A stretch of DNA of 38,954 bases, from NCBI GenBank assembly GCA_001781035.1, contig MFKK01000004.1:1-38954 (forward strand), in the 5' to 3' direction. Origin of the DNA: Candidatus Jorgensenbacteria bacterium RIFCSPLOWO2_01_FULL_45_25b (lineage in GTDB: Bacteria > Patescibacteriota > Minisyncoccia > UBA6257 > GWB1-50-10). Positions 17,109 through 26,663 of this stretch are shown here, piece by piece; the first letter of the stretch is position 1; each line of letters begins with the position of its first letter. The notes beneath the pieces were generated by a model. The model worked only from the letters and a program-made list of their open reading frames with translations. It searched no databases and was not told the origin of the DNA. A program made the position numbers and the translations under genes.

Positions 17109-17219
17109 TTAGTGAACTCGTCGTATGCGAGGCATTGGGCGCTTTCTTCGAAACGCCAAGAGAAGCCCCGCGAGACCCAAAACAAAGATGATCGAGAGGG
17201 TGCTGAGAATCGGATTCAT
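17109..17219 (-). CDS. Possible 36-aa single-TM peptide
   Basis: MNPILSTLSIIFVLGLAGLLLAFRRKRPMPRIRRVH*, upstream GGAG, downstream terminator-like hairpin; not in the supplied ORF list. Confidence 0.45.
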   Translation of the reverse strand: MNPILSTLSIIFVLGLAGLLLAFRRKRPMPRIRRVH

Positions 17220-17316
17220 AACAATCTCCAATTCAAGACCGTGTTAAAGACTCTATTCTCACGTTGCTCCGTTCAACAATACTTGTCAACATTTCCAAAT
17301 AAAGAAAAAGTGTGGT

Positions 17317-17715
17317 ATGCTAAATCTCATGAAGAGGGCGACAATTATTCTCATTGTAATTCTTATATCCGTTGGGATGTTGGGAACGCTGATGTATCGG
17401 GAGGGCGCGGGGCACTCAAGCTGTATCGCCTCGGCCGTTCAAGGATATGCCTGTCCGGAGGGCGCGGGGCTCTTAGGCATCGCGAACTTTCACATAAAAG
17501 CCTTCCATGTATTTTCTCTCGCCTTGCTTGCCGCGGCAGTCTTCGCGCTTTTTTTCATAAAATCGTTTTTTCAAAACGAAATAGAAAGAAAAAAATCTTA
17601 TCTTTTAGTAAGAACATATGGAAAGAGAAATCTCTGGAATCAGACAATTCTTTCGTCGGAGGAGCAAGCGTACGCGTGGCATATAGCGCGCGAGCGTGTG
17701 CCGGAAGTTGAATAA
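17317..17715 (+). CDS. Hypothetical two-TM membrane protein
   Basis: 132 aa; TMs IILIVILISVGMLGTLM and HVFSLALLAAAVFALFF; followed by hairpins. Confidence 0.6.
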   Translation: MLNLMKRATIILIVILISVGMLGTLMYREGAGHSSCIASAVQGYACPEGAGLLGIANFHIKAFHVFSLALLAAAVFALFFIKSFFQNEIERKKSYLLVRTYGKRNLWNQTILSSEEQAYAWHIARERVPEVE

Positions 17716-17809
17716 CCGCGAAGAGGAAACGCGAAATGTTAAAAGCGCGCCTCTTCATTTATAACCCGTATAAGCGCGGGATTTTTGTTATATTGATATA
17801 GTAAAACAT

Positions 17810-18307
17810 ATGAAAAAAACAATACCAATAAGCATAGGAATCATCGTTCTGCTCGGAGCGCTGTTCTTTTTTGGGAAGCAGAGCTCGGAGCAAACGAAAG
17901 AAAATGACACGGGAGCGCAAGAAGAAACGGCAATAGAAACAAGTGAAAGCTCTTTTGATTTCGGAACAATCTCTATGGCAAAAGGAAAAGTTTCGCGAAT
18001 CTTCAAGATAAAAAACGCGGGCGCGGAATCAATAGGATTGAAAAAACTCTACACCTCCTGCATGTGCACAACCGCGTCATATAAAAAAGGAGAAGAAAAG
18101 AGGGGGCCGTTTGGCATGCCGGGACATGGAATAGTGCCTCCGCTTGGAGTAGAGCTTGGTTCAAATGAGGAGGCGGAAGTTGAAGTTGTGTTTGACCCGG
18201 CGGCGCATGGCCCTGCCGGTGTTGGTATGATAGAACGAGTAGTAACGTTTGAAACCGAAAGCGGGAAGGTCGTGAATCTGGGTATTAAGGCAAACGTAAC
18301 GCCGTAA
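17810..18307 (+). CDS. DUF1573 domain-containing exported protein
   Basis: FDFGTISMAKGKVSRIFKIKNAGAESIGLKKLYTSCMCTTASY. Confidence 0.85.
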   Translation: MKKTIPISIGIIVLLGALFFFGKQSSEQTKENDTGAQEETAIETSESSFDFGTISMAKGKVSRIFKIKNAGAESIGLKKLYTSCMCTTASYKKGEEKRGPFGMPGHGIVPPLGVELGSNEEAEVEVVFDPAAHGPAGVGMIERVVTFETESGKVVNLGIKANVTP

Positions 18308-18310
18308 AAC

Positions 18311-19093
18311 ATGAAAAAAACAATCTACTATTGGATGGGAGGAATACTGCTCTTCGCGGGCGTCTTCGCTTTCTTTCGTCTGATGCCAATCGGACAAAGC
18401 ATGCTTTGGAATGTAAGCGATGGGGGAAAGATGATACTCCCGCTCGTTCTCGTTTCCGCGCTGATTGACAGCATCAACCCCTGCGCCTTCTCGGTGCTTC
18501 TTCTCACAATCGCCTTTCTGATGAGTATCGGGAAGGGGAAGAGGGAAATGTGGAAGATAGGAGGAGTGTACATAGCGGGTCTCTACGCCTCATATCTTCT
18601 CATCGGTCTTGGTATTCTGCGCGCGCTTCATATTCTGAATACGCCGCACTTTATGGCAAAAGCAGGCGCGGTTTTGCTTATCGTGCTGGGAGGAATTCAG
18701 CTTATTGGCCACTATCTGCCCGCCTTTCCAATTCGTCTTCGGATTCCAAAGAAAAGCCATGAGTTAATCGGGAAGCTTATGGAAAAAGCCTCTATCCCGA
18801 CGGCTTTTCTTCTGGGAATTTTGGTTGGTATATGCGAGTTTCCGTGCACGGGAGGCCCCTATCTTATGATATTAGGACTTCTTCACGACACGGCATCATA
18901 CACGAAAGGATTTGCGTACCTCCTCATCTATAACGTCGTATTCGTCTCTCCGCTCATTTTAGTTCTTGGTCTCGCGGGGAATAAGTCGGTATTGGGAAAG
19001 GTTGAAGAGTGGAAACAGCAACACATGGGGATGGTAAAGATGGTGGGAGGAATAGTAGCGATACTTCTCGGCGCGCTTATCTTTATCCTCTAA
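18311..19093 (+). CDS. CcdA/DsbD-family thiol-redox membrane protein
   Basis: DSINPCAFSVLLLTIAFL and CEFPCTGGPYLMILGLL motifs with multiple TMs. Confidence 0.88.
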   Translation: MKKTIYYWMGGILLFAGVFAFFRLMPIGQSMLWNVSDGGKMILPLVLVSALIDSINPCAFSVLLLTIAFLMSIGKGKREMWKIGGVYIAGLYASYLLIGLGILRALHILNTPHFMAKAGAVLLIVLGGIQLIGHYLPAFPIRLRIPKKSHELIGKLMEKASIPTAFLLGILVGICEFPCTGGPYLMILGLLHDTASYTKGFAYLLIYNVVFVSPLILVLGLAGNKSVLGKVEEWKQQHMGMVKMVGGIVAILLGALIFIL

Positions 19094-19097
19094 ATAT

Positions 19098-19592
19098 ATG
19101 AATGAAGACCAATTCGGAAAACTTATAGAAAAAATAGAAGCCGCGAAAAAGGGGGCGGGCGTAGATCTTTCAAAAGACGAAGATCTCGCGATTGCCGTGA
19201 TGAATCTCATAAGCCTTGAAGAGCACTTTTTCTTCACGCGGCAAAAAACGGGAAAGGATGAGTATCTTGACCTCCTGAAAGAAACACGCGAGGCGCGAAA
19301 GTTCTTTTTGGGAAAGATGATTCAAAAACATGAGGGCGAAACTTGGTGTATCTCAAAACATCTTCTCTCTACAGCCATGCGCCTCATAGAAGTAGGGACG
19401 AAGCTGAAAAACGACGGAAAAGACAAAGAAGCGAAAGAAACGTTTGATTATGCCTACAAGATGTGGGGAATGTTTTGGGGACTAAGGCTAAAACTTGTGG
19501 AAATAGAAGACATAAAAAAGGAAGGGGAAGATGAAAAGCCGTGGACGCTAAAAGACATCGTAAGCAAGCTGGTGAATTGTTGCGATGAATAA
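19098..19592 (+). CDS. Conserved hypothetical protein with C-terminal CC motif
   Basis: 164-aa helical protein within the redox/copper operon, ends LVNCCDE. Confidence 0.65.
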   Translation: MNEDQFGKLIEKIEAAKKGAGVDLSKDEDLAIAVMNLISLEEHFFFTRQKTGKDEYLDLLKETREARKFFLGKMIQKHEGETWCISKHLLSTAMRLIEVGTKLKNDGKDKEAKETFDYAYKMWGMFWGLRLKLVEIEDIKKEGEDEKPWTLKDIVSKLVNCCDE

Positions 19593-19606
19593 AAAAATGT
19601 AATCGT

Positions 19607-20005
19607 ATGACGAATCATTCTCAAAAACTTCTGACTCTAACAAGCGTGGCGGGCATAATCGGATTGCTGATGTTTGTGATGTGGTTCTTCTCCCGCCCCA
19701 AAACCGTCTATGGAAATCTAGATAAATTTGCCACTTGCCTTACGGAGAAGGAAGTAACTATGTATGGCGCATACTGGTGTCCGCACTGCGCGGACCAGAA
19801 AGAACTCTTCGGCTCGGCGTTCAAAAATGTAAATTATGTTGAATGCACCGAGGAGATAAAAACCTGTCTTGAAAAAAAAGTGGATGGGTATCCCACATGG
19901 ATATTCAAAAACGGAGAGCGTCTTGTAGGAAAATATCCGCTTGAAACGCTCGCGGAAAAAAGTGGATGCGATATTAAAGCAACATTATATGGAAAAAACA
20001 AATAA
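19607..20005 (+). CDS. Membrane-anchored thioredoxin-fold protein
   Basis: N-terminal TM; MYGAYWCPHCADQKELFGSAF...VDGYPTWIFKNGERLVG. Confidence 0.88.
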   Translation: MTNHSQKLLTLTSVAGIIGLLMFVMWFFSRPKTVYGNLDKFATCLTEKEVTMYGAYWCPHCADQKELFGSAFKNVNYVECTEEIKTCLEKKVDGYPTWIFKNGERLVGKYPLETLAEKSGCDIKATLYGKNK

Positions 20006-20843
20006 CACCTTAACATATATAAGCATCGTTATAGCCCTCTTCTTTATCGGAGCGGCAGTTATTTGGGGAGGAAGGGGAGAGAGTGTCGCGCAAAAAAGAG
20101 GGGAAGGGGCGTATGAAGAACCAAAAGAGGAAGAGGTGATACTGCCCATCACATGGGGCGCGATTGGTTCGCGTCTTGTAAGCGAAGGCGTGATAGATAA
20201 GGAAAAATGGAACGAGCTTTACGTGGGGCGCGAAGAAGAAAAAGCCGAAGCGCTAACATGGCTGGAGCCAACCGAAGAACGCATAACGATGACGAAAAAG
20301 AACGCGAACACGCTTCTGAACATTCTTTGGGCGTTTGGCCTCGCGAATAAAAATCAAATTTTGGAAGAAGGAGAGATGATGGATAAGGAATACGGCGGAG
20401 CGGGAAATTTTGCCTCAACCGGCGGTTGGACGCTCGCGAAAGGAGACGCGATGGAGCACTACTCAACGCATCGGTTTGTTGAACTAAACGAAAGCGAACA
20501 AAATCTCGTCGCGCGCGTGGCGGGAGGCATTTATCGCCCGTGTTGCGGAAACTCAACCCACTTTCCCGATTGCAATCATGGCATGGCAATGCTCGGGCTT
20601 CTGGAACTTATGGCAAAAGAGGGAGTATCGGAAAAAGAAATGTACGAGGTGGCGCTCAAGGTAAACAGTCTTTGGTTTCCGGGCGTATATGAAAACATCG
20701 CGGAGTACATGCAGTTAAAAAACATAGAGCAAGACCCTCAAAAAATGCTGGGATACGACTTCTCAAGCGCCTCGGGGTATCGGAACGTGCAGAACGCGAT
20801 AACTCCAAAGAAACAGGAAGGAGGGGGCGGATGCGGAGTCTGA
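19989..20843 (+). CDS. Membrane-anchored Cys/His-motif protein of unknown function
   Basis: N-terminal [34 protein letters not shown]-terminus EGGGGCGV; overlaps the thioredoxin gene; start at MEKTNN. Confidence 0.75.
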   Translation: MEKTNNTLTYISIVIALFFIGAAVIWGGRGESVAQKRGEGAYEEPKEEEVILPITWGAIGSRLVSEGVIDKEKWNELYVGREEEKAEALTWLEPTEERITMTKKNANTLLNILWAFGLANKNQILEEGEMMDKEYGGAGNFASTGGWTLAKGDAMEHYSTHRFVELNESEQNLVARVAGGIYRPCCGNSTHFPDCNHGMAMLGLLELMAKEGVSEKEMYEVALKVNSLWFPGVYENIAEYMQLKNIEQDPQKMLGYDFSSASGYRNVQNAITPKKQEGGGGCGV

Positions 20844-20850
20844 TAACAAC

Positions 20851-23148
20851 ATGGAAGAACAAATATCCCCAAGTCCCGTTAGAAATGTCATTTCTAACGG
20901 GACAAGTGAAAAAAGAGTGTTTAGGGTGCGGGGAATGCACTGCGTTTCCTGTTCAAAAACAATAGAGCAGGTACTCCAAAAAGTAGCGGGAGTAGAAAGC
21001 GTCTCGGTGAACTCCGTATCCGAAGAAGCGCGTATTGAGTGCGCCAAAGAAACGAAAGACGAAGAATTGAAGCAAGCGGTAAAAAAAGCCGGATACGCGC
21101 TTGTGGAAAAAAAAGAAGAAGGCTTGGCAAACGCCCAACCAAAAGAAGGCCATGACCACGGGAGCATGATGGAAGGAGCCGAACTGCGCCTCCTTCGCCG
21201 AAAGCTTATAGCGGGAATCATACTCTCCATACCGATAGCGATTGGAAGCTTCCCGGAACTCTTTCCGTTTATTAAAACGCTTGAAGAACAAACGCGCCTT
21301 TCTCTTCTCGCGCTTCTCGCGACCCCCGTTGAGTGGTGGGTTGGCTTTCAATTTTGGCGGGGAGCGTGGTACGCCCTAAAGCAAGGGAAGGCGAACATGG
21401 ATACGCTCGTTGCTTTAGGAACGGGAGCGGCCTACTTCTTCAGCCTCTTCATAACGGCAAAAAAACTTCTGGGAAGCTCGGAGTTGGAAACATATTTTGA
21501 TGCTGGAGCGGTCGTTATCACGCTCATCGTTCTCGGTCGCTACATGGAAGCAAAAGCGAAAGGGAAGGCAAGCGAGGCGATTAAAAAACTTCTGCGCCTG
21601 CAGGCAAAATCGGCTCATGTTCTGCGCGACGGAAAAGAACTTGATGTAAAGATGGAAGATATTGTAGTGGGACATGTGATTCGCGTTCGTCCGGGAGAAA
21701 AAATACCCGTAGACGGAGTGATAACGGAAGGAGCTACCTCTATTGATGAATCAATGGCAACGGGCGAATCGGTTCCATCGGACAAAAAAACAGGAGACGA
21801 GGTGATTGGAAGCACGGTCAATCTTACGGGCTCCTTTCTCTTTCGCGCAACTAAAATAGGGAAGGATACCTTCCTCGCGCGCGTGATTCAGCTTGTGGAA
21901 AACGCGCAACATTCAAAAGCGCCAATCCAGCGTCTCGCGGATAAGATTACCGGTGTTTTTGTGCCGATCGTGCTTCTTGTCGCGCTCGGAACGTTCGCGA
22001 TATGGATATTTATTGGTCCCGAACCGCGCCTGAATTTCGCGCTCGTAAACGCGATTGCTGTTCTCGTGATTGCCTGTCCCTGCGCTTTGGGGCTCGCGAC
22101 CCCAACTGCGATTATGGTGGGAACGGGAAAGAGTGGAGAACACGGCATCATCATACGCGACGCGGAAGCGCTTGAGCTTGCGGGGAAGGCGGATATTGTG
22201 GTTTTAGATAAAACAGGAACAATCACAAAGGGGGAGCCGAAGGTAACAGATACTATCGGAGAAGAGAACACCCTCTCTCTCGCCGTCTCGCTTGAGTATC
22301 ACTCCGAACATCCGATCGCGAAGGCGATTCTGCAAAAAGCAAAAGAAAAAGGAATAAAAATCATTGAAGCAAAAGAAGTAAGAGCAGTATCAGGCAAGGG
22401 GTTGCGAGGAAAAGACGCGGAGGGAAGAGAAATAATGCTTGGGAAACCCGCGTTTATAATAGAAGAAGGAGGAATGATAAGCGACGAGATAAAAAATCAG
22501 ATAGAAAAATTTGAAAGCGAAGGAAAGACGGTGATGTGTCTCGCGGTAAGGCAAAATACGCTTGATGTAAAAGGAGTAATAGCCGTTCGGGATGAACCAA
22601 AACCGAACGCCCGCGAAGCCATAGAAAAACTGAAAAAACTCGGCAAGGAAGTGTGGATGATGACGGGAGATAATAAGCGCACGGCAGAGGCAATCGCGGA
22701 GCAGGTGGGGATTGAAAACAAAAACGTCTTATCGGGCGTCCTTCCCGAACAAAAATCCGAAAAAATCAAGGAACTCCAAAAAAATAAGCTGGTGGCGATG
22801 GTTGGCGACGGCATAAATGACGCGCCCGCCTTAACGCAGGCAAACATAGGCATCGCGATTGGAACAGGAACGGATATCGCGATTGAGTCGGGAGACATAA
22901 CGCTCGTATCAGGCGACCCGATAGGAATCTGGAAGGCGATGATGATAAGCAAGGCAACCCTGCGAAATATCAAACAAAATCTCTTTTGGGCGTATATCTA
23001 CAACCTTCTTCTTATCCCCATAGCGGCGGGCATACTCTTTCCGATAAACGGAACGCTCCTAAATCCCGTTCTCGCGGGCGGAGCAATGGCGATAAGCTCA
23101 TTATCGGTGGTAGTAAACTCACTGCGGTTAAAAAGAGTAAAGATATAA
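20851..23148 (+). CDS. copA: Copper-translocating P-type ATPase with N-terminal HMA domain
   Basis: [44 protein letters not shown]. Confidence 0.95.
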   Translation: MEEQISPSPVRNVISNGTSEKRVFRVRGMHCVSCSKTIEQVLQKVAGVESVSVNSVSEEARIECAKETKDEELKQAVKKAGYALVEKKEEGLANAQPKEGHDHGSMMEGAELRLLRRKLIAGIILSIPIAIGSFPELFPFIKTLEEQTRLSLLALLATPVEWWVGFQFWRGAWYALKQGKANMDTLVALGTGAAYFFSLFITAKKLLGSSELETYFDAGAVVITLIVLGRYMEAKAKGKASEAIKKLLRLQAKSAHVLRDGKELDVKMEDIVVGHVIRVRPGEKIPVDGVITEGATSIDESMATGESVPSDKKTGDEVIGSTVNLTGSFLFRATKIGKDTFLARVIQLVENAQHSKAPIQRLADKITGVFVPIVLLVALGTFAIWIFIGPEPRLNFALVNAIAVLVIACPCALGLATPTAIMVGTGKSGEHGIIIRDAEALELAGKADIVVLDKTGTITKGEPKVTDTIGEENTLSLAVSLEYHSEHPIAKAILQKAKEKGIKIIEAKEVRAVSGKGLRGKDAEGREIMLGKPAFIIEEGGMISDEIKNQIEKFESEGKTVMCLAVRQNTLDVKGVIAVRDEPKPNAREAIEKLKKLGKEVWMMTGDNKRTAEAIAEQVGIENKNVLSGVLPEQKSEKIKELQKNKLVAMVGDGINDAPALTQANIGIAIGTGTDIAIESGDITLVSGDPIGIWKAMMISKATLRNIKQNLFWAYIYNLLLIPIAAGILFPINGTLLNPVLAGGAMAISSLSVVVNSLRLKRVKI
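20873..20903. repeat. Palindrome GTCCCGTTAGAAATG-T-CATTTCTAACGGGAC inside the copA N-terminus
   Basis: 15-bp perfect arms, translated in frame as [11 protein letters not shown]. Confidence 0.9.
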
Positions 23149-23226
23149 TTTTTGGACGTCAGACGTCAAAAGATTAGATTTATTAATAAAAACAGAAAAG
23201 GTCGTGGCATAAATATATATATTGAT

Positions 23227-23697
23227 ATGAAAAAACTACTTTTCGTTGGAACAGTAATCGCCGTAATAGTTCTGGCGATTGGAGCAAGCGCGCATGGCCC
23301 CGCGAGCTGGGGTGATGTGAAGGGAGGAGAAGGAATGATGAGATATATAGAGGATAAGGCAATCGGGTCTGCGGATACGCATGAAGAGATGGAAGAGTTA
23401 ATGGAAAAAATGATAGGAGGAACGCTTACCGAAGAAGAGGCGGGAAAAATGGTTGAATTCATGCGCGGAAACGCCGGCTCTTTTGGCATGATGCTTGCTC
23501 GTCAAAATAGTAACGAGGGAAAAATAGGAAAAAATAAGAATACTGGCGATTGGGGAATGATGGGTAGCTGGGGAGGAGGGAATTCGTGGTGGAATTTCAG
23601 CTGGTTTTTCTTAATACATATCGTAAGCTTCATTCTTGTTTGGACATTTCTGGGTATGGGCACTCTCGCTTTCTGGAAATGGGTTCAGAAAAAATAG
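23227..23697 (+). CDS. Small exported/membrane protein downstream of copA
   Basis: Signal-like N-terminus MKKLLFVGTVIAVIVLAIGASAHG; C-terminal TM; Gly/Trp-rich linker. Confidence 0.7.
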   Translation: MKKLLFVGTVIAVIVLAIGASAHGPASWGDVKGGEGMMRYIEDKAIGSADTHEEMEELMEKMIGGTLTEEEAGKMVEFMRGNAGSFGMMLARQNSNEGKIGKNKNTGDWGMMGSWGGGNSWWNFSWFFLIHIVSFILVWTFLGMGTLAFWKWVQKK

Positions 23698-23716
23698 ATT
23701 TTTCTGATGGAGAAAA

Positions 23717-23745
23717 AAAACGCGCGGCAGTTTCCCGCGCGTTTT
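23717..23745 (+). terminator. Hairpin terminator
   Basis: AAAACGCGCGG...CCGCGCGTTTT preceded by A-run. Confidence 0.75.
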
Positions 23746-23778
23746 GTGTTTGTAAATGGAGAGAGATACAATAAACGC

Positions 23779-24951
23779 ATGAAGGAATACATTCTTGTTC
23801 TTGATGAGGGAACAACAGGCGTAAAGGCGCTTATATTCAAGGGAGATAAGCTTATTGAAAAGTCATACGAGCGAGTTTCAAAAAAAAGTCCGAAAAAAGG
23901 ACACGTAGAGCAGAATTCAAATGAACTTCTGAAAAAAAGCGTGAAGGTCATGCGGAATGTTCTTAAAAAAACCGGCATTTCAGCGGGTGATATTAAAGCA
24001 TGGGGTCTAACCGTTCAGCGCGAAACGATAATCGCGTGGGACAAGAAAACGGGAAAGCCCCTCTATCCGGCAATCGTTTGGGAAGACGCGCGAACCCGCG
24101 CCTATTGTAAAAAAATTGAGAAAACACGAGGAAGAGAAATCAGGGAAAAAACAGGCTTGCGCTGTATTCCGTACTTCTCCGCCTCAAAAATGAACTGGCT
24201 GTTAAATAACATCGCGGAGGTAAAACGGGCGGCAAAAAACGAAACCCTTGCCTTCGGAACGGTGGATTCATGGCTTATGTGGAATCTTCTTGAGGGAAAT
24301 CCGCAAAAAACAGACGAAACAAACGCCTCGCGAACCCTGCTGTTCAATATCAAAAAAAAGAAATGGGATGAAAGTCTTATGGACATATTCGGCATTCCCG
24401 CCTCATCGCTTCCGTGTGTGGAGAACTCAAGCGGTCTCTTCGGCAGAATGAAGAAGGAGGTGGTGGGAGAAACCATTCCGCTTATGGCGTGCGTTGGAGA
24501 CCAGGAGGCGAGTATGCGGGCGGCGGGGGAGAAGAAAGGAACGACAAAAATAACATACGGAACGGGAACCTTTGTGATGCAAACAATAGGAGAAACGTAT
24601 ATGCTCCAAGAACCGTTTTCCACCACGCTCACGCCGGGAAGAAATGGAAAGTCCGTCTACGCTTTGGAAGGAAAAATTGAGGGTTCGGGAAAGGCGGTGG
24701 ACACTCTCTTAAAAAAGAAAAAACATCTGGAACCTTTTCTTAATATATTGGCGAAGAAAGTGGATACGCTCATCAAAAAACTTCCAATTCAGCCAAAAGA
24801 ACTTATCATAGACGGCGGTATCACGCAGGCAAAAAAACTGCGGGAAATTCAAGAAAAAATCTCGCGTATTCCCGTGAGCGAACAAACTATCTACGATGGC
24901 ACCTCTCTCGGCACCGCGAAAATAGTAGAGGAAGAAGGAAGCTGTTCGTGA
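23779..24951 (+). CDS. FGGY-family carbohydrate kinase (glycerol kinase-like), C-terminally short
   Basis: LDEGTTGVKALIF, GLTVQRETIIAWDKKTGKPLYPAIVWEDART, GTVDSWLMWNL, YGTGTFVMQTIG; ends after DGTSLGTAKIVEEEGSCS. Confidence 0.8.
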   Translation: MKEYILVLDEGTTGVKALIFKGDKLIEKSYERVSKKSPKKGHVEQNSNELLKKSVKVMRNVLKKTGISAGDIKAWGLTVQRETIIAWDKKTGKPLYPAIVWEDARTRAYCKKIEKTRGREIREKTGLRCIPYFSASKMNWLLNNIAEVKRAAKNETLAFGTVDSWLMWNLLEGNPQKTDETNASRTLLFNIKKKKWDESLMDIFGIPASSLPCVENSSGLFGRMKKEVVGETIPLMACVGDQEASMRAAGEKKGTTKITYGTGTFVMQTIGETYMLQEPFSTTLTPGRNGKSVYALEGKIEGSGKAVDTLLKKKKHLEPFLNILAKKVDTLIKKLPIQPKELIIDGGITQAKKLREIQEKISRIPVSEQTIYDGTSLGTAKIVEEEGSCS

Positions 24952-24961
24952 GTCGCCGTAC
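24941..24961 (+). repeat. 5' fragment of structured element type 1
   Basis: GCTGTTCGTGAGTCGCCGTAC resembles GCTATTCACGAGTCGCCGTAC at 25103-25123. Confidence 0.75.
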
Positions 24962-24979
24962 AGAACGTTCATTCTTCCA

Positions 24980-25020
24980 CCCAAGCAAGGGTTCTGATTT
25001 GGTTTAGCGGAAGCTCTCGG
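24980..25020 (+). repeat. 5' fragment of structured element type 2
   Basis: GGGTTCTGATTTGGTTTAGCGGAAGCTCTCGG, nearly identical to 34309-34340. Confidence 0.85.
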
Positions 25021-25101
25021 AAACAGCGCGTTCTTATCTCAAGCGAGAGACATCCTCCTTTCGTGGCGCATCTAGACACTCAATCGTTCACATTTTTCAA
25101 A

Positions 25102-25252
25102 GGCTATTCACGAGTCGCCGTACGGGATGTCTCGGAGGGGCGTTTGGCTCGGTCTCCGTCAAAGACGGAGCAAACGCCCCGAGAGCTCAAGGCGGTCTCT
25201 CGTCGCAGGAACGAGAGAACCGCCGGTCCCGGTAGGCGACTCATGAACAGCC
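25102..25252 (+). repeat. Structured three-way-junction element, type 1 (copy A)
   Basis: Outer arms GGCTATTCACGAGTCGCC/GGCGACTCATGAACAGCC; CGGGA/TCCCG; hairpin GGGGCGTTT...AAACGCCCC with inner CTCCGTC/GACGGAG; hairpin GGCGGT-CTCTCGT/ACGAGAG-ACCGCC. Confidence 0.85.
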
Positions 25253-25327
25253 GTTCTTGCATTGTCAGGTAAAAGCTTTCTTCGGTGTCGCAAAAGAAAG
25301 ATGGCTTGAGCGAATACTTTTCCACAG

Positions 25328-25355
25328 TTGACCTCTTACTGAAGAGGAATACAAT
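25328..25355 (+). promoter_or_regulatory. Candidate promoter of the ArsR gene with inverted repeat in the spacer
   Basis: TTGACC-N16-TACAAT; CCTCTT-ACTG-AAGAGG between the boxes. Confidence 0.6.
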
Positions 25356-25386
25356 TAAGAAAAAAGAAAAACAAATTTTCGAACAT

Positions 25387-25731
25387 ATGCAAAAAACGGA
25401 AACAGCGACGAAAAGCGTATACGGACTTTATTACAAAGAACTGGAACACTTCCCGGAAGCTGTATATCACAAAAACGCCCTTCTGTATCGCTTGATGGCA
25501 AACCCAAAAAGGCTTCACATGCTAAACCTTCTCGCTCAAAAAGAAATGACCGTCGCGGAACTCGCGAAAGAGCTTGGCGTGCGTATGCCAAACATTTCTC
25601 AACATCTCTCAATTCTTCGGGGCAACAAATTCGTAGAGACGAGAAGGGAGGGAACAAGCGTCTATTACAGAATCACCGACCCGAGAATCGTGGCTCCATG
25701 CAGAATTTTTAAGGAGTTATACGGATTGTAA
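25387..25731 (+). CDS. ArsR family transcriptional regulator
   Basis: NPKRLHMLNLLAQKEMTVAELAKELGVRMPNISQHLSILRGNKFVETRREGTSVYYRITDPRI. Confidence 0.9.
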   Translation: MQKTETATKSVYGLYYKELEHFPEAVYHKNALLYRLMANPKRLHMLNLLAQKEMTVAELAKELGVRMPNISQHLSILRGNKFVETRREGTSVYYRITDPRIVAPCRIFKELYGL

Positions 25732-25735
25732 CCAT

Positions 25736-26173
25736 ATGATGAAAAGCAAAAAAGCATACGCCCTGCTCTTCCTTCGCCTCACGCTCGGCTGGCTCTTTTT
25801 CTACGCAGGCATTACAAAAATACTGAACCCCGCGTGGTCAGCGGAAGGGTACTTGAAGGGAGCGAAAACGTTCACGGAATTTTACCAGATACTCGCGAGG
25901 CCGGATATTCTTTCAATTATAAATCCTCTAAACGCATGGGGGCTGACGTTAATAGGCGCGGCGCTAATACTTGGTATTTGGATGAAAAAAGCCGCGTGGT
26001 TGGGAATCGCGCTGATGGCGCTCTACTACATTCCGATTCTAAACTTCCCGTACGCGGGAGAACACTCAATAATTGTTGATGAACACATCATCTACATCGG
26101 AGCCTTTCTTGTTCTCATCGCGTGCGATGAGATGCAATTATGGAAAATAAAAGTCGCTGGAAAGAAAAAATAA
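25736..26173 (+). CDS. DoxX family membrane protein
   Basis: LFLRLTLGWLFFYAGITKILNPAWS; four TMs. Confidence 0.8.
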   Translation: MMKSKKAYALLFLRLTLGWLFFYAGITKILNPAWSAEGYLKGAKTFTEFYQILARPDILSIINPLNAWGLTLIGAALILGIWMKKAAWLGIALMALYYIPILNFPYAGEHSIIVDEHIIYIGAFLVLIACDEMQLWKIKVAGKKK

Positions 26174-26177
26174 TAAC

Positions 26178-26543
26178 ATGACAAATACTAAAAAAATTGA
26201 GTGGATTCTTCGTATCGCGGTAGCAGGAGAGTTTCTTGGACATGGTATATTCGCGCTTCAAGGAAAGGAGCAGTGGATTGGATGGATAGGGAAACTCGCT
26301 GGAGTGGAAGCCGGTCTCGCGACACAACTCCTTTTCTTTGTTGGAATAGGAGATGTCTTAATCGCAATTTTTGTTCTGCTTCGTCCGATGAGACCAATTC
26401 TTCTCTGGGCCGCGTTTTGGGGCTTCTGGACGGCGCTCGTGCGTCCGATTGTGGGAGAGCCGATTTGGGATTTTGTGGAAAGATGGGCAAACTGGGGCGC
26501 TCCGCTCGCGTTGTGGTTTCTCCTGCGAAAAGAGAAGAAATAA
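26178..26543 (+). CDS. DoxX-like membrane protein
   Basis: 121 aa, multiple TMs; ILRIAVAGEFLGHGIFAL; adjacent to DoxX. Confidence 0.65.
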   Translation: MTNTKKIEWILRIAVAGEFLGHGIFALQGKEQWIGWIGKLAGVEAGLATQLLFFVGIGDVLIAIFVLLRPMRPILLWAAFWGFWTALVRPIVGEPIWDFVERWANWGAPLALWFLLRKEKK

Positions 26544-26663
26544 TCAGCATCGTCTATAGTTATCAGCAACCAAACGCATTCGTTTGTTTAGTTTTTAACA
26601 GATAGTTTCAAGTATGCGAAAGAGTGAATATAAATAAAAATCTCTACCATTAAATTTACAATC

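Noticed and set aside
17112-17711. 199-aa ORF overlapping 17317..17715 in another frame
   Set aside because: Low-complexity, basic/Cys-rich composition without domains; the alternative frame gives a clean membrane protein.
20149-20589. 146-aa minus-strand ORF opposite the Cys-motif protein
   Set aside because: Basic, Arg/Ser-rich shadow ORF with no start context; plus-strand gene is well supported.
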